DNA from: Sphingobacterium haloxyli
GTDB taxonomy: Bacteria > Bacteroidota > Bacteroidia > Sphingobacteriales > Sphingobacteriaceae
DNA length: 64,000 nucleotides
Direction of reading: 5' to 3'
NCBI RefSeq assembly: GCF_002980525.1
Contig: NZ_PVBQ01000006.1
Location: 186,001 to 250,000 of the forward strand
In this document: positions 40,890 to 50,272 of the stretch, piece after piece
Numbering within the stretch: the first letter of the stretch is position 1
Layout: each line of letters starts with the position of its first letter
The notes under the pieces: model-generated
Databases searched by the model: none
What the model was told of the DNA's origin: nothing
Seen by the model: only the letters and a program-made list of their open reading frames with translations
Position numbers and translations under genes: made by a program

Positions 40890-42977
40890 ATGAAGATTAG
40901 AAGAATCAAATTCCATAATTTCAGAATTTACAAGGGAGAAAACCAAGTCCAATTCAATCCCTCATCTGAAAAGAACATCAGTATCATTGCGGGAAGAAAT
41001 GGTTTTGGTAAAACCACTTTTCTCACTTCACTTATCTGGGTGTTTTATGGAAAGATGATGGCAGAGGTCGAAGATAAATACAGAAGAGATATTAAGAATG
41101 TAGGAGGATATGAGAAGTTTTTGATTACGTTGTTAAATCGCGACGTGAAGGCGGCATTCGAGAATGATCCTGCTTTGTCTGCTAAATTCTCTGTAGAAAT
41201 TGATATTGAGAATCTATCGATCCCCTCAATTCCTTGTAACTCGGTTACTATCAGAAGATCCTATGATTTGGGTACAGAGTCAGAAAATCTCATCGTTTTG
41301 ATTGATGGCTTAGAAAACGAGTTAACAAAAGAGGTAGGCTATGAAGTTTTTATAAATGATTTTATACTACCTAGGGAAATTGCCAAATTCTTTTTCTTTG
41401 ATGCAGAGAAGATCGTCACATTAGCTGAAGCCAAATCGAAAGCCGAGCTAAAAAATTTAAGCCGTGCATATGCTGAAGTTTTAGGGATTAAGAAATACGA
41501 AGATTTAAAAAAGAATCTCGAAACCCTCCTGATAAAACTTCGTCGTAATGGTGCTAAGCCAGACGAAGAGAAGAAGTTAAAAGAATTACTTGATAAGGAT
41601 CAAGAGATAAATTCTTTGATAGCGCATAATTTAGAAGAGCAATTACACGTAAAGGAAGAGTTCTTAAAGCTAACGATGCTGTCTGATGCGTTGCAAGAAA
41701 AGTTGATTCGCGAGGGCAATGGTATAACTTTAGAGGAATTAAAAGAGCTTAAAGAAGAACATGCTGAACTCCGAAATATTGGTGATGGCATTCGGTCTAG
41801 GTTAAAGAAAATGTTTGATCTCGTACCGTTGGTGATGGCAGGGAAAAAACTGATTGAACTGGATAGGCAACTAGATATAGAAAAACAGGCCTCTACAGAT
41901 TATTATGTGAGTCCGGCACAATTGGATGACTTCCAGAGGAAGTTTATCGAAAGATTAAGGTTACTTGAAATTCCCAATGAAAAAAGTGAAAGTATTGGTA
42001 ACCTATTCAAACAAGTTTTGACGGAGGGAATAGGTCATAAAGAGGGTGATAAAGCTGAGATACTGTTAGACTATAGCCCCGAACAATATCGAGAGTTCAA
42101 AGCAATTCTATTCAATATTCAGAATGGTTTTAGGAGCCAGTTTACCAATATTGTACAGGAGGATAAAAACAACCGCTTAGCTATATCTAGAGTTTATTAC
42201 AAGCTTAAGCAAGCGGAGGCTAGAAAGGACAATCCTTTGGCTCAAAAACTTCGAGAGGATAAAGAAAAGATAGATCAACGCATATTTCAGTTGGCTACTG
42301 ACAAAGGTAAGCTTGAAGAAGAGTCGAATAACCTTGAAATACAGTTGGCTGTCAATCATAGGGTTCTTTCCGAATATGAAAAGAAGTTTGAACTGATTGA
42401 TGCTGATCGAGCCAAGAGTGAAGTCACGCAACAGCTCTTGGCTCGGATCAACCTGATTATACAGCGAATCAAGGAAGACAAAAAATATTCTTTGCAAAAA
42501 TCTATTCTATTGGGTTTACGAAGGATCATGCATAAGAATGATTTCGTCAAAGATGTTAAGGTTAATGTCGAAGGTGATGTGATGGATATTGATTTGCTGG
42601 ATAAGAATGGTCATGTTATTGATAAAGAATCGCTATCCAAGGGCGAACAGCAACTTTATGCAACGGCTCTATTAAAAGCACTGGTGGACGAATCTGGTAT
42701 CCAGTTCCCAGTGTTTATTGATAGTCCTCTGCAGAAATTCGATAAATTTCACTCGCAAAATATCATCAAAGAGTTTTACCCCTCTATTTCTGAGCAAGTT
42801 GTGTTATTTCCACTCCTCGAAAAAGAGCTTTCTGAGATTGAATATGACAGTTTGAAAGACAATGTAAATAATGTGTATGTTATTGACAATATGGAGGGGC
42901 ATTCACAGTTTAGGGCAGTGCCGGTAGATAAATTGTTTAATGAAATAGAAAGTGAGCAGCATGTTTACGCAGGTTAA
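40890..42977 (+). CDS. dndD: DNA phosphorothioation protein DndD (SMC-like ATPase)
   Basis: 695 residues. N-terminal ATPase half with Walker A GRNGFGKTTF (about 36-45) and FFFDAEKI, a long coiled-coil middle (about 180-530, e.g. EDLKKNLETLLIKLRRNGAK), and a C-terminal half with the ABC signature SKGEQQLYATALL and Walker B FPVFIDSPL. DndD is the nicking ATPase that supports the sulfur swap. It overlaps dndE by 17 bp. Confidence 0.95.
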   Translation: MKIRRIKFHNFRIYKGENQVQFNPSSEKNISIIAGRNGFGKTTFLTSLIWVFYGKMMAEVEDKYRRDIKNVGGYEKFLITLLNRDVKAAFENDPALSAKFSVEIDIENLSIPSIPCNSVTIRRSYDLGTESENLIVLIDGLENELTKEVGYEVFINDFILPREIAKFFFFDAEKIVTLAEAKSKAELKNLSRAYAEVLGIKKYEDLKKNLETLLIKLRRNGAKPDEEKKLKELLDKDQEINSLIAHNLEEQLHVKEEFLKLTMLSDALQEKLIREGNGITLEELKELKEEHAELRNIGDGIRSRLKKMFDLVPLVMAGKKLIELDRQLDIEKQASTDYYVSPAQLDDFQRKFIERLRLLEIPNEKSESIGNLFKQVLTEGIGHKEGDKAEILLDYSPEQYREFKAILFNIQNGFRSQFTNIVQEDKNNRLAISRVYYKLKQAEARKDNPLAQKLREDKEKIDQRIFQLATDKGKLEEESNNLEIQLAVNHRVLSEYEKKFELIDADRAKSEVTQQLLARINLIIQRIKEDKKYSLQKSILLGLRRIMHKNDFVKDVKVNVEGDVMDIDLLDKNGHVIDKESLSKGEQQLYATALLKALVDESGIQFPVFIDSPLQKFDKFHSQNIIKEFYPSISEQVVLFPLLEKELSEIEYDSLKDNVNNVYVIDNMEGHSQFRAVPVDKLFNEIESEQHVYAG

Positions 42978-43362
42978 GACGAGCAAAGAAAACAAAGATG
43001 TAGTGGCACAGCTTACCCGTAAGCTTAATCTGGGTACGGAGAATATCATTGCGAGAATGGCTTTTACTTATTCATTGTCCTTAGATCGCAAGTTAGATCT
43101 GAATGAGTTGTCTGATTCAGGCGGTAAGGAATACTCTCGTTCTGTTTTGTTTGGAGATCATTACGATGTTTATATCGGTATGTTATGCGTGCATTATGGT
43201 ATTTATAAGACGGATAAGGATTTAGCTAAATATGTTAAACTTCATTTGGATGATGGTCTCCGGCTGATGAATGAAGATTTTCAGAAGGTTAATAATATTG
43301 ATGGGTTTGATTTTCTGCTGGAAAAAATTAATAGCGCTTTAGATTATTCCGCTTTTATATAA
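42961..43362 (+). CDS. dndE: DNA phosphorothioation protein DndE
   Basis: 133 residues from the ATG at 42961, inside the end of dndD. It contains KLDLNELSDSGGKEYSRSVL and FGDHYDVYIGMLCVHYG, the characteristic DndE core, rich in basic and aromatic residues. DndE binds nicked DNA and is the third obligatory part of the modification complex. The translational overlap with dndD keeps the two in step. Confidence 0.94.
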   Translation: MFTQVKTSKENKDVVAQLTRKLNLGTENIIARMAFTYSLSLDRKLDLNELSDSGGKEYSRSVLFGDHYDVYIGMLCVHYGIYKTDKDLAKYVKLHLDDGLRLMNEDFQKVNNIDGFDFLLEKINSALDYSAFI

Positions 43363-43391
43363 TCCTAACTCTTTTAAAAAAAACGTAAAAG

Positions 43392-46193
43392 ATGTTAATA
43401 AACGAGAATGAGGCAGCTGTTTATCTGGGTATCTCGAAAGAGCTTCTATTCTCATTTGTGAAATCAGGCTATAATGGAAGAACGCTAAAAGTAAATTCGG
43501 ACATAAGCAATAATTTCTTCGATATCAATGATCTTCAGGAGTGGAATACTTTTTTGCATACCCCTTTGATAAAAAAAGGAGAGAAAAGACCTGATATCCC
43601 CCTATCTATTCGAGAGTATTTAAAGGTTGAAAGTAATGGAAAATGCGCAAGATGTGGAAGCGGACATCGGTTAGATAATGCTCATATTAATTCTTGGTCC
43701 GATTCTTTTTCCCATCATCCTCACAATTTGATTAGACTCTGTACTGATTGTCATACCAAGTATGATGATGGAATAATTTCTAAAGAAGAAATTATCAAAT
43801 TAAAAGAGCGATTAATCGAGAAATTAAAAGTTGAAAACACGTCTTTTAATATCGACGTTTCAAATCATAGATTACCTAAATTAATAGAAGACTTCAGTGG
43901 TAGAGAATTTGAATTGACGAAGTTATCTGAACTCTATTCCCAAAATCGTTTAATTTGTATTGAAGGTGTTGGAGGAATGGGAAAAACTCAATTACTCCTC
44001 AAGTTTATTGAAAGAGAAAAACTAAAAGTTAACTGGTTTAATATTGAAACCTTCTCAGGATTTCAGGATTTTATTGTTGAATTATTTAATCGATTTCAAG
44101 TAAGTGATTTTGATCAATTGTTAGACGTTATCAATAGTGAGGACGCAATTTTAGTTTTTGATGGAATAGAAACCTTGTGGAGTAATTTTCAAGATAAAGT
44201 GACACAGCTTTTGAAGCAATTAAATGATTATGCAGATAATGCTAAAATTATTTTTACAACACAATTCAATTCTCTAGGATTTGACGTAAATCTCGGAGTC
44301 CTTAAGCTATCAGACGGATTAAATGAAAAAGATAGTTTTACTCTTTTATCAAAAAAAAACTCAAGCATAAAAATTGATGATAAAAATATCTCGGAAATAA
44401 TTTCATTTTCAGATGGTCATCCTTTAACCTTAATTCTTGTTGCGGGATTGATTTATATGATAAGATCACCGGAAGATGTATGGAAATCTATCAATGAAGC
44501 TGGAGTATCGTTTATTCAAGACCCAAATCACAAAGAACATAAGAAATCAACTTCGTTGGAAGTTTGTTTTGATTTAGTATATAAAACTTTAGATGAGAAA
44601 CAGAGGTGGTTGTTAATGTACCTTTCATTGTTTCCTGCTGGATGCAAAATACCCTTTTTAGAAATTTTGATTCGTAAAGACTCTATTTTTAAATCCAAGA
44701 CGGAAATAAAAATGTCGATTGCATTTCTTTCACAATACAATTTGGTTGATTTTGATGAAGATTATTTAGGACTTGAGCGATCGATAATTCTTAATCCGAT
44801 TCGTTTTTTTGTTAGAAAGAAAACATGGAACAATTCAAAAGAATTACTACATGCTATACAATTGGAGGCGTTCCAAAATCTAGTCTTTGAAGCAATCACT
44901 TTGTATAGTACATATATGCTTTCTGATGAAGTAGAATATGGTATTGTTCATTATGAAATAGAACTTCCCAATTATCTGTTTGCTTTCAAGAAAGCTGTTC
45001 ATGCTTCGTATTGTGATGAGTGCAGAAAACGTAGTGATAGAGAAAAATATTTGAGGATCATAACAGGACTATCTGCCGGACTTTACAAATATCTATTTAC
45101 TAGAGGTAAGATTTCATACGGGATAGAAATAAACAAACAGGGGGCAAAGGCTCATTTAGAACTCGAAGAATTTGACTTAGCTATTGATGACTTAAATCAA
45201 GTTGCGATATTAAACTGGAGAATTGGAAATAAAGAGGAAACTAGAAGTGTACTTTTAGAAATGCAAAGATGTGAAGCGTTAAGTGGAGAGAGATTTTCTA
45301 CAGTTCGGTTTATTGAAGGTGAAATTTTAAGAGAAACAAATGCTAGGACTGCAATTGAAAAATTTCAGGAGGCAATCTCAATATGTGAAATTAATTTGAA
45401 AATAAACCCAGACGATCGAGCACCCAAAGGTAATATTGGAAATATGCTATCAGAAATAGGACGGACCTATGAGAGATATTTAAATGATAGCAAAACAGCT
45501 TTAGAATATTACGTGAAAGGATATAATATACAACGGGAGATAAAAGACTATACAAATATGTTCTGTAATTCCCATCATATTGGGAATTGCTACGCAGATG
45601 CTGGACTATTTGACAAATCACTGGAATATTATCGAGAGGCACTGGAGGGATTTACTAAATATGGACAGCAACAGTACATTGGTAATTCATTGTCAGAAAT
45701 AGGAAGGATAAGGATTTCGAATCCGGATTTAGACTATTCTTTCTTGACCAAGGACATCCTATTAATGGGATTAGATGACATTCAATATGAAATTGCAGTT
45801 ACAGATAAAATTAATTTTTATTTAGAGAGCAAACTATGGAGAATAATTGGAGTTGTTGCTCTTTCAGAGCATTCATTGATGTTAACCGATTGGGCACATA
45901 GTCTCGTTCGAACGCTTGACAAGAAACATATTTCTGAATGGTCATTGCCATATTTCTTTGCGAAGATTGCAATTATTTCGAATGAGTTGGAAAGCGATAA
46001 AAATAATGCTGAAAAGCTAGAAGAGATAAAGTTCTTATGTGGTTTACACGAGAGTGAAGTTATACATGATATATTGGACCCCTTTGCTTGGTTATCTCTG
46101 TGGCTCAAAGAGAAAAATATAATGGATATAAGTAGAGGGGATTTGTATTTTGAAATCGAAAATGCATTTTGGGATAATAATGAGGATGATTAG
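43392..46193 (+). CDS. HTH - HNH nuclease - STAND NTPase - TPR protein
   Basis: 933 residues. Residues 1-55: excisionase-type HTH (ENEAAVYLGISKELLFSFVK ... FDINDLQEW). Residues 80-125: HNH nuclease with C85-x2-C88, H98 (NAHINSW), H111-N112 and C117-x2-CH121. Residues 165-440: STAND/NB-ARC NTPase with Walker A GVGGMGKT (192-199), Walker B ILVFDGIE (253-260), TTQFN and the GHPLTL loop. Residues 560-880: helical repeats resembling TPRs (EIGRTYERYLNDSKTALEYY, HHIGNCYADAGLFDKSLEYY). It begins 29 bp after dndE with no terminator between, so it is probably in the same operon. I infer a PT-linked sensor-nuclease; this is untested. Confidence 0.85.
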   Translation: MLINENEAAVYLGISKELLFSFVKSGYNGRTLKVNSDISNNFFDINDLQEWNTFLHTPLIKKGEKRPDIPLSIREYLKVESNGKCARCGSGHRLDNAHINSWSDSFSHHPHNLIRLCTDCHTKYDDGIISKEEIIKLKERLIEKLKVENTSFNIDVSNHRLPKLIEDFSGREFELTKLSELYSQNRLICIEGVGGMGKTQLLLKFIEREKLKVNWFNIETFSGFQDFIVELFNRFQVSDFDQLLDVINSEDAILVFDGIETLWSNFQDKVTQLLKQLNDYADNAKIIFTTQFNSLGFDVNLGVLKLSDGLNEKDSFTLLSKKNSSIKIDDKNISEIISFSDGHPLTLILVAGLIYMIRSPEDVWKSINEAGVSFIQDPNHKEHKKSTSLEVCFDLVYKTLDEKQRWLLMYLSLFPAGCKIPFLEILIRKDSIFKSKTEIKMSIAFLSQYNLVDFDEDYLGLERSIILNPIRFFVRKKTWNNSKELLHAIQLEAFQNLVFEAITLYSTYMLSDEVEYGIVHYEIELPNYLFAFKKAVHASYCDECRKRSDREKYLRIITGLSAGLYKYLFTRGKISYGIEINKQGAKAHLELEEFDLAIDDLNQVAILNWRIGNKEETRSVLLEMQRCEALSGERFSTVRFIEGEILRETNARTAIEKFQEAISICEINLKINPDDRAPKGNIGNMLSEIGRTYERYLNDSKTALEYYVKGYNIQREIKDYTNMFCNSHHIGNCYADAGLFDKSLEYYREALEGFTKYGQQQYIGNSLSEIGRIRISNPDLDYSFLTKDILLMGLDDIQYEIAVTDKINFYLESKLWRIIGVVALSEHSLMLTDWAHSLVRTLDKKHISEWSLPYFFAKIAIISNELESDKNNAEKLEEIKFLCGLHESEVIHDILDPFAWLSLWLKEKNIMDISRGDLYFEIENAFWDNNEDD

Positions 46194-46230
46194 TTTTGAG
46201 AATAGAAGGTGTTAGATTTGCAATAAGCAA

Positions 46231-46272
46231 AATGGCTGAATTACCGCCCCGTCGAACGGTAATTCAGCCATT
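46231..46272. other. 16-bp perfect hairpin after the operon
   Basis: AATGGCTGAATTACCG and its exact reverse complement, with a 10-base loop. No T-run follows, so it is not a classical intrinsic terminator. It may stabilise the mRNA 3' end or act at the DNA level. It lies 37 bp after the stop of the STAND gene. Confidence 0.6.
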
Positions 46273-46421
46273 GACACTGTAATGCTAAAAATAATATTAC
46301 CGGTAGCGATTTCCTGATCAATGAGATCGAGAGGGGACTGTTCGCTTACTAGGTGTTATTATTCTGATTATAATATCTGGCTCGTTATTTTGCAGTTGAA
46401 AATTATTTACTATTTTTAGTA

Positions 46422-46770
46422 ATGCCAAAACCAACCATCAACGACGCTATTAAAGAAGTTTTCAAGCGGGAAAATAGACCTTTTGTAATCGGTAAATCAG
46501 AATACACAACTTTTGGCAATAAGGAATGCAGCATAATTGGCAATAATAAATATGTTACGCGTTATCAGCAGGCTTTGTTTTTTACAACATCTACTTTTAC
46601 TGTCGACGCCAAAAAGGAGGCCCATAACGAGCACGCTGGGCATTCCGATGGCTTTGTTCGATGGTACTGGTATTGTTGATATCATGATTGAACGTCAATT
46701 TGGAGTGGAAGTTCAGGAGCTGAAAACCTATGTTGACGCGCTTAATGATATTATTGACGAGGCATTGATC
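46422..46770 (+). pseudogene. Frameshifted gene, possibly Mrr-like end
   Basis: Two frames make one protein when joined near 46615: MPKPTINDAIKEVFKRENRP ... FTVDAKK and then ITSTLGIPMALFDGTGIVDI, MIERQFGVEVQELKTYVDAL. The last part resembles the end of Mrr-type restriction endonucleases (IDG-x-x-L-x-x-LM...GV), but this is weak. The gene is truncated and inactive as read. Confidence 0.45.
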
Positions 46771-46780
46771 CATAAATGCA

Positions 46781-46810
46781 AAAACCTCTTGAGTAATTTC
46801 AAGAGGTTTT
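46781..46810. terminator. Intrinsic terminator
   Basis: AAAACCTCTTG / CAAGAGGTTTT (11 bp) with an 8-base loop, then TTTT on the plus strand. It also has an A-run on its left, so it could work in both directions. Confidence 0.8.
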
Positions 46811-46932
46811 TTTATATTGGTATATTTAGTCCCTAAATTATACTTGTCCCATTTAGGTATAGTTACCTTGTAACCCTCCCTAAAAATCGGACTGGTTGAA
46901 AAGCGAAAATTCGTAACTTTAACCACAGAACG

Positions 46933-47199
46933 ATGAAAAAGACAAGAATCAGCGAAAGCCAGATCGTTTCGGCGATCAAACAACACGAGTCAGGTAAATC
47001 CACAGCGGATATCTGTCGAGAACTGGGTGTTCACCAGGCTACTTTTTACAACTGGAAAAAGAAGTACTCCGGCATGGATAGCCAAGAGCTACGGCGCATG
47101 AAAGAGTTGGAAGAGGAGAACCGTCGGCTGAAGCAGATGTACGCGGACCTGGCCCTTGATCACAAAATCCTGAAGGACGTACTCTCAAAAAAGTTCTGA
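46933..47199 (+). CDS. IS3-family transposase OrfA
   Basis: 88 residues: an HTH of the IS3 type (SESQIVSAIKQHESGKSTAD, then ICRELGVHQATFYNWKKKYS) followed by a leucine zipper (RRMKELEEENRRLKQMYADL). It ends ...VLSKKF. An AAAAAAG run (47187-47193) just before the stop is in the right phase for -1 ribosomal frameshifting into OrfB, which would make the OrfAB transposase. Confidence 0.95.
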   Translation: MKKTRISESQIVSAIKQHESGKSTADICRELGVHQATFYNWKKKYSGMDSQELRRMKELEEENRRLKQMYADLALDHKILKDVLSKKF

Positions 47200-47219
47200 A
47201 GCCCTGCCAACGCAAGGAC

Positions 47220-48023
47220 ATGGCTGCTTATGTGATCTCGAGGCATCACGTGAGTATCAGCAGGGCTTGCAAAGTGATCTGTCTGCCTAAGTCCATGTAT
47301 TATTATATCAAGAAAAGAGACGACGGAGAAACGATTGAAAAGCTTCGGGAACTTGCCGTGCAATACCCCACCGAGGGTCAGGATCTTTATTATTCACGCA
47401 TCCGGCGGGAAGGCCTGAAATGGAATTATAAGCGTGTGCGCCGGGTGTACCTGTTGTTGGGTATGAACCGTCGCAGAAAAGTGCGTAAGCGTGTCCCTGC
47501 CCGAATAAAAGAGCCCCTGCTGATACCGGATTCGCCCCTTAAAACATGGTCATTGGATTTTATGAGTGATGTGTTGACCAATAAGCGGAAGTTTAGGACA
47601 CTGAACATTATCGATGATTATAACAGACAGGCTATTGCCGTAGAAGTTGCACATAGTATGCCGGCAAGCAAAGTGACCGAATTATTGGAACGGATCATCA
47701 AAGAGCAGGGCAAACCTTCACGTTTTCGTACTGATAATGGGCCGGAGTTTATCAGCAGGGAATTCCGGGATTGGTGTGCCGGCCAAGAAATAGAAATACA
47801 ATTTATCCAACCGGGTAGGCCTATGCAGAACGGCTATATCGAGCGGTTCAACCGCACATTCAGGGAAAATATATTGGACGCCTATCTGTTCGAAGATACC
47901 ATGCAGGTACAGATTCTTGCAGAGGAATGGATGCAGGACTATAATTACAACAGGCCCCATGAGGCACTGGGGGGCAAGACGCCAATGGAATACCGCGCCC
48001 TGCCGGCGGCATGTTGTCATTAG
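47220..48023 (+). CDS. IS3-family transposase OrfB (DDE integrase)
   Basis: 267 residues. DDE residues are visible as TWSLDFMSD, FRTDNGPEF and GYIERFNRTFRENIL. N-terminal part: HTH_21-like (YPTEGQDLYYSRIRREGLKW). It is read in -1 relative to OrfA and is open from the slippery site, so a fusion transposase fits. It seems intact and possibly active. Confidence 0.95.
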   Translation: MAAYVISRHHVSISRACKVICLPKSMYYYIKKRDDGETIEKLRELAVQYPTEGQDLYYSRIRREGLKWNYKRVRRVYLLLGMNRRRKVRKRVPARIKEPLLIPDSPLKTWSLDFMSDVLTNKRKFRTLNIIDDYNRQAIAVEVAHSMPASKVTELLERIIKEQGKPSRFRTDNGPEFISREFRDWCAGQEIEIQFIQPGRPMQNGYIERFNRTFRENILDAYLFEDTMQVQILAEEWMQDYNYNRPHEALGGKTPMEYRALPAACCH

Positions 48024-48114
48024 GTCAACTTTAAAAAGATTGACCTAATAACAACAACTATTTTTATATTTGAAAACTCGCCTGGATGCCAGTCCGAAAA
48101 TAGGGAGGGTTACA

Positions 48115-48552
48115 CAGTAATATTAAATCTTTTTTAGAGATCTTTGTTTCTATTGAATGGCAAAACCAATTTTCGGGATTTGTTGGGCTACTATCATTGA
48201 TACGTTTTGCCCAAAAATATTTTTCTATTTCGTATTCATAGTGGTCTTCTGAAAAATTGATTCGTACTCCACATTTCACTTCATTATTTGTCAAGGTTTC
48301 ATTTTTAGCCTTATCGGAAATCATGTATGCCTTGTAATTGTCAACGGATATGTTCTTGTCCCCAGTAGCGTCAGAATTTATAACCTCATCTTTGAGTACC
48401 CAGCAAAAAGCACTAAATAATTTTGTCTTTCCAGCCCCATTGTCAGCAACAATAACATTGAGGCCAGAATTGAACTCGTAAATGTTGTCCTCATATTCTC
48501 CATAGTAATTGAAGAAATTAGACATAGATATAGAATTTATAATACTTGGCAT
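48115..48552 (-). pseudogene. RecF/SMC-like ATPase, cut by the IS element
   Basis: 146 residues of the N-terminal ATPase half are left: MSNFFNYYGEYEDNIYEFNS and GLNVIVADNGAGKTKLFSAF (Walker A ADNGAGKTK), then a beta-rich insert (CGVRINFSEDHYEYEIEKYF). After LLC the frame runs into the IS inverted repeat. No continuation is seen on the other side. A P-loop ATPase of this type often accompanies the SF2 helicase of phosphorothioation-dependent restriction. It is last in its operon, one base after the preceding stop. Confidence 0.85.
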
Positions 48553-48553
48553 G

Positions 48554-48766
48554 TTATATATTGAAATGGGTTTTAATTTGAGAATTTATACTCGATTCCG
48601 GCTGTTGATTTTCAATGCCGATTACAATCATCTTGATAACCTCTATAATATCATGCTGAGAAGGTTTGGACAAACTCATGTTTTCCAATTCCTCTTTAGT
48701 TAACCCGTATTTTTCCAAAAGTACAGGGTTCTCTAACATTACTTTGAAAATTTCATCTGCTGTCAT
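48554..48766 (-). CDS. Small protein in the restriction operon
   Basis: 70 residues, MTADEIFKVMLENPVLLEKY and a helical C-terminus. It begins inside the helicase stop (ATGA overlap) and ends one base before the ATPase gene, so the three are translationally coupled. No domain recognised; perhaps a bridging subunit. Confidence 0.7.
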   Translation of the reverse strand: MTADEIFKVMLENPVLLEKYGLTKEELENMSLSKPSQHDIIEVIKMIVIGIENQQPESSINSQIKTHFNI

Positions 48767-50199
48767 TCTTCTAATTCTGTTATAATAGTGTCTAAATCAA
48801 GTTCGTAATAGTTACATATTGGCGCTAGAGCTTCCTTAGCATCATAAAAATTTTCAGATAGCTTAGCAAAATAGCCCACACGTGTTAGCTCAGTTTTAAC
48901 CAAGTTCCTTTCAATTTTAAAAAAAGATTTGTCTTCATGTGATAGTACCATGGGGATAACAACCATATCATATATCAGTGCTCTTGATTTGTCTTTGTGG
49001 TTTCTTAACAACCGACCACGCCTTTGAATAAATTGCCTTGGGTTTCCGGTGCTAGCGGTAAAAATGCCTATTGAAGTCCTGGGAATATCAATACCCTCAT
49101 CTAGGCAGTTTATTGCCAACAATACATCTATTTCTCCTTTTGAATAATTTTCAAGGACTTGTTCTCTATTTTCAGTTTCTCCCAAATAAGCATGAGTTTT
49201 GGTTTCAGGAGATTCTTCATGAAATATTTTTTGCATCTGTCGGATCATACGCACGTTATCTTGTTCGTATTCATTCTGATAGTCACCAGCAGGTGCATAA
49301 GTAAAACAATACTGCAAGGGCTCTCTTTTCTTTACTTTATTTATAATCCCTGATAGTGCTCCAAGCTTATTGACTGCTTTGTTTATGATGCGCTTTCTCC
49401 TTAAAAGCAAAAGTTCTGCCTGTGAGTTTCCATTATCATTTTCCCCATTTCTAGCTATGTGCTGAGCAAGTTTTTTGGAAAGTTGAATGTATTCTTTCAT
49501 TTCCTCAGTGTTGAGTTCCACGACAACCGGGTAATATTCATACTTGCATAAAAAGCCAAGTTTTATAGCTTTGTCCATAAAAAGACTAAAGCAATAGGGG
49601 GATTTATCCTGAAAGAATGCTTCCATTGCTTCGCTGCCTTCTTCATCGTATTGACGTTTGGGGGTAGCGGACAATCCAATTCTTTTTTTTAAGCCAGTGA
49701 TTTTATTCAAGTTTGATTTTATTTGTTTTTGCCCGAGTGTATGGGCTTCATCGGCAATCAATATCGTGTCTTTGGGCAAATTGTTTAAAATGCGGATAAA
49801 ATCAGGATTAGTCAAAGAACGGTAGGTTGATATGATAACAAAATCGCTGTCTAGACCGAAGGTAAAGTCATTTAGTAATTCCTGAATCCCCTGTTTCCAG
49901 CTATATTCTGAACTAATTAGATAGTGGGCATCAAAACCCCAAAGCTTTGTTTCTTTTGCCCATTGTTCCAATAACGGCTGTGTGGGCACAAGGATAATGA
50001 TATGATAATTGCTTCCCTCACTATCGAGTGTTCTTAAATATTCACTGTAGGCACAATACAGAGAAGTCATAGTTTTTCCTGTACCAGTAGCCATAGCAAA
50101 AATTCCAGAACAATCGTCTGAAAGCCAATTTTCATAGGCAGTGTTTTGGTAATCTCGGATATTTACCCCTTGTGGGATTTTTAATTTAGATGGTCTCAA
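48763..50199 (-). CDS. Phosphorothioation-restriction-type SF2 helicase
   Basis: 478 residues with all SF2 motifs: Walker A ATGTGKT (37-43), LVPTQPLLEQW, DEAH (149-152), GLSATP, LAINCLDEGIDIPRTS and FIQRRGRLLR (motif VI). The layout fits the DEAD/DEAH helicase family known to accompany dnd gene clusters as a restriction component (dnd_restrict type). It would move along or unwind unmodified DNA. No nuclease domain is visible in the protein itself. Membership of that family is inferred from length, motifs and context. Confidence 0.85.
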   Translation of the reverse strand: MRPSKLKIPQGVNIRDYQNTAYENWLSDDCSGIFAMATGTGKTMTSLYCAYSEYLRTLDSEGSNYHIIILVPTQPLLEQWAKETKLWGFDAHYLISSEYSWKQGIQELLNDFTFGLDSDFVIISTYRSLTNPDFIRILNNLPKDTILIADEAHTLGQKQIKSNLNKITGLKKRIGLSATPKRQYDEEGSEAMEAFFQDKSPYCFSLFMDKAIKLGFLCKYEYYPVVVELNTEEMKEYIQLSKKLAQHIARNGENDNGNSQAELLLLRRKRIINKAVNKLGALSGIINKVKKREPLQYCFTYAPAGDYQNEYEQDNVRMIRQMQKIFHEESPETKTHAYLGETENREQVLENYSKGEIDVLLAINCLDEGIDIPRTSIGIFTASTGNPRQFIQRRGRLLRNHKDKSRALIYDMVVIPMVLSHEDKSFFKIERNLVKTELTRVGYFAKLSENFYDAKEALAPICNYYELDLDTIITELEE

Positions 50200-50272
50200 T
50201 GATTAATGTTTTAAGCTTTCTAATAAGAAATTCATTGTCGATTGAATGATATTATTAAATTACATTCTTTAC

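Larger units (their letters stand above)
46869..48114 (+). mobile_element. IS3-family insertion sequence
   Basis: About 1246 bp. Both ends begin TGTAACCCTCCCTA and share CGGACTGG after a few variable bases, forming imperfect inverted repeats (left 46869, right ending 48114). It encodes OrfA and OrfB in overlapping frames, as IS3 elements of the IS407-like subgroup do. The flanking bases (ACCT left, CAGT right) do not form a target duplication, so a deletion or recombination next to the element has happened. It cuts the RecF-like ATPase gene. Confidence 0.92.
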
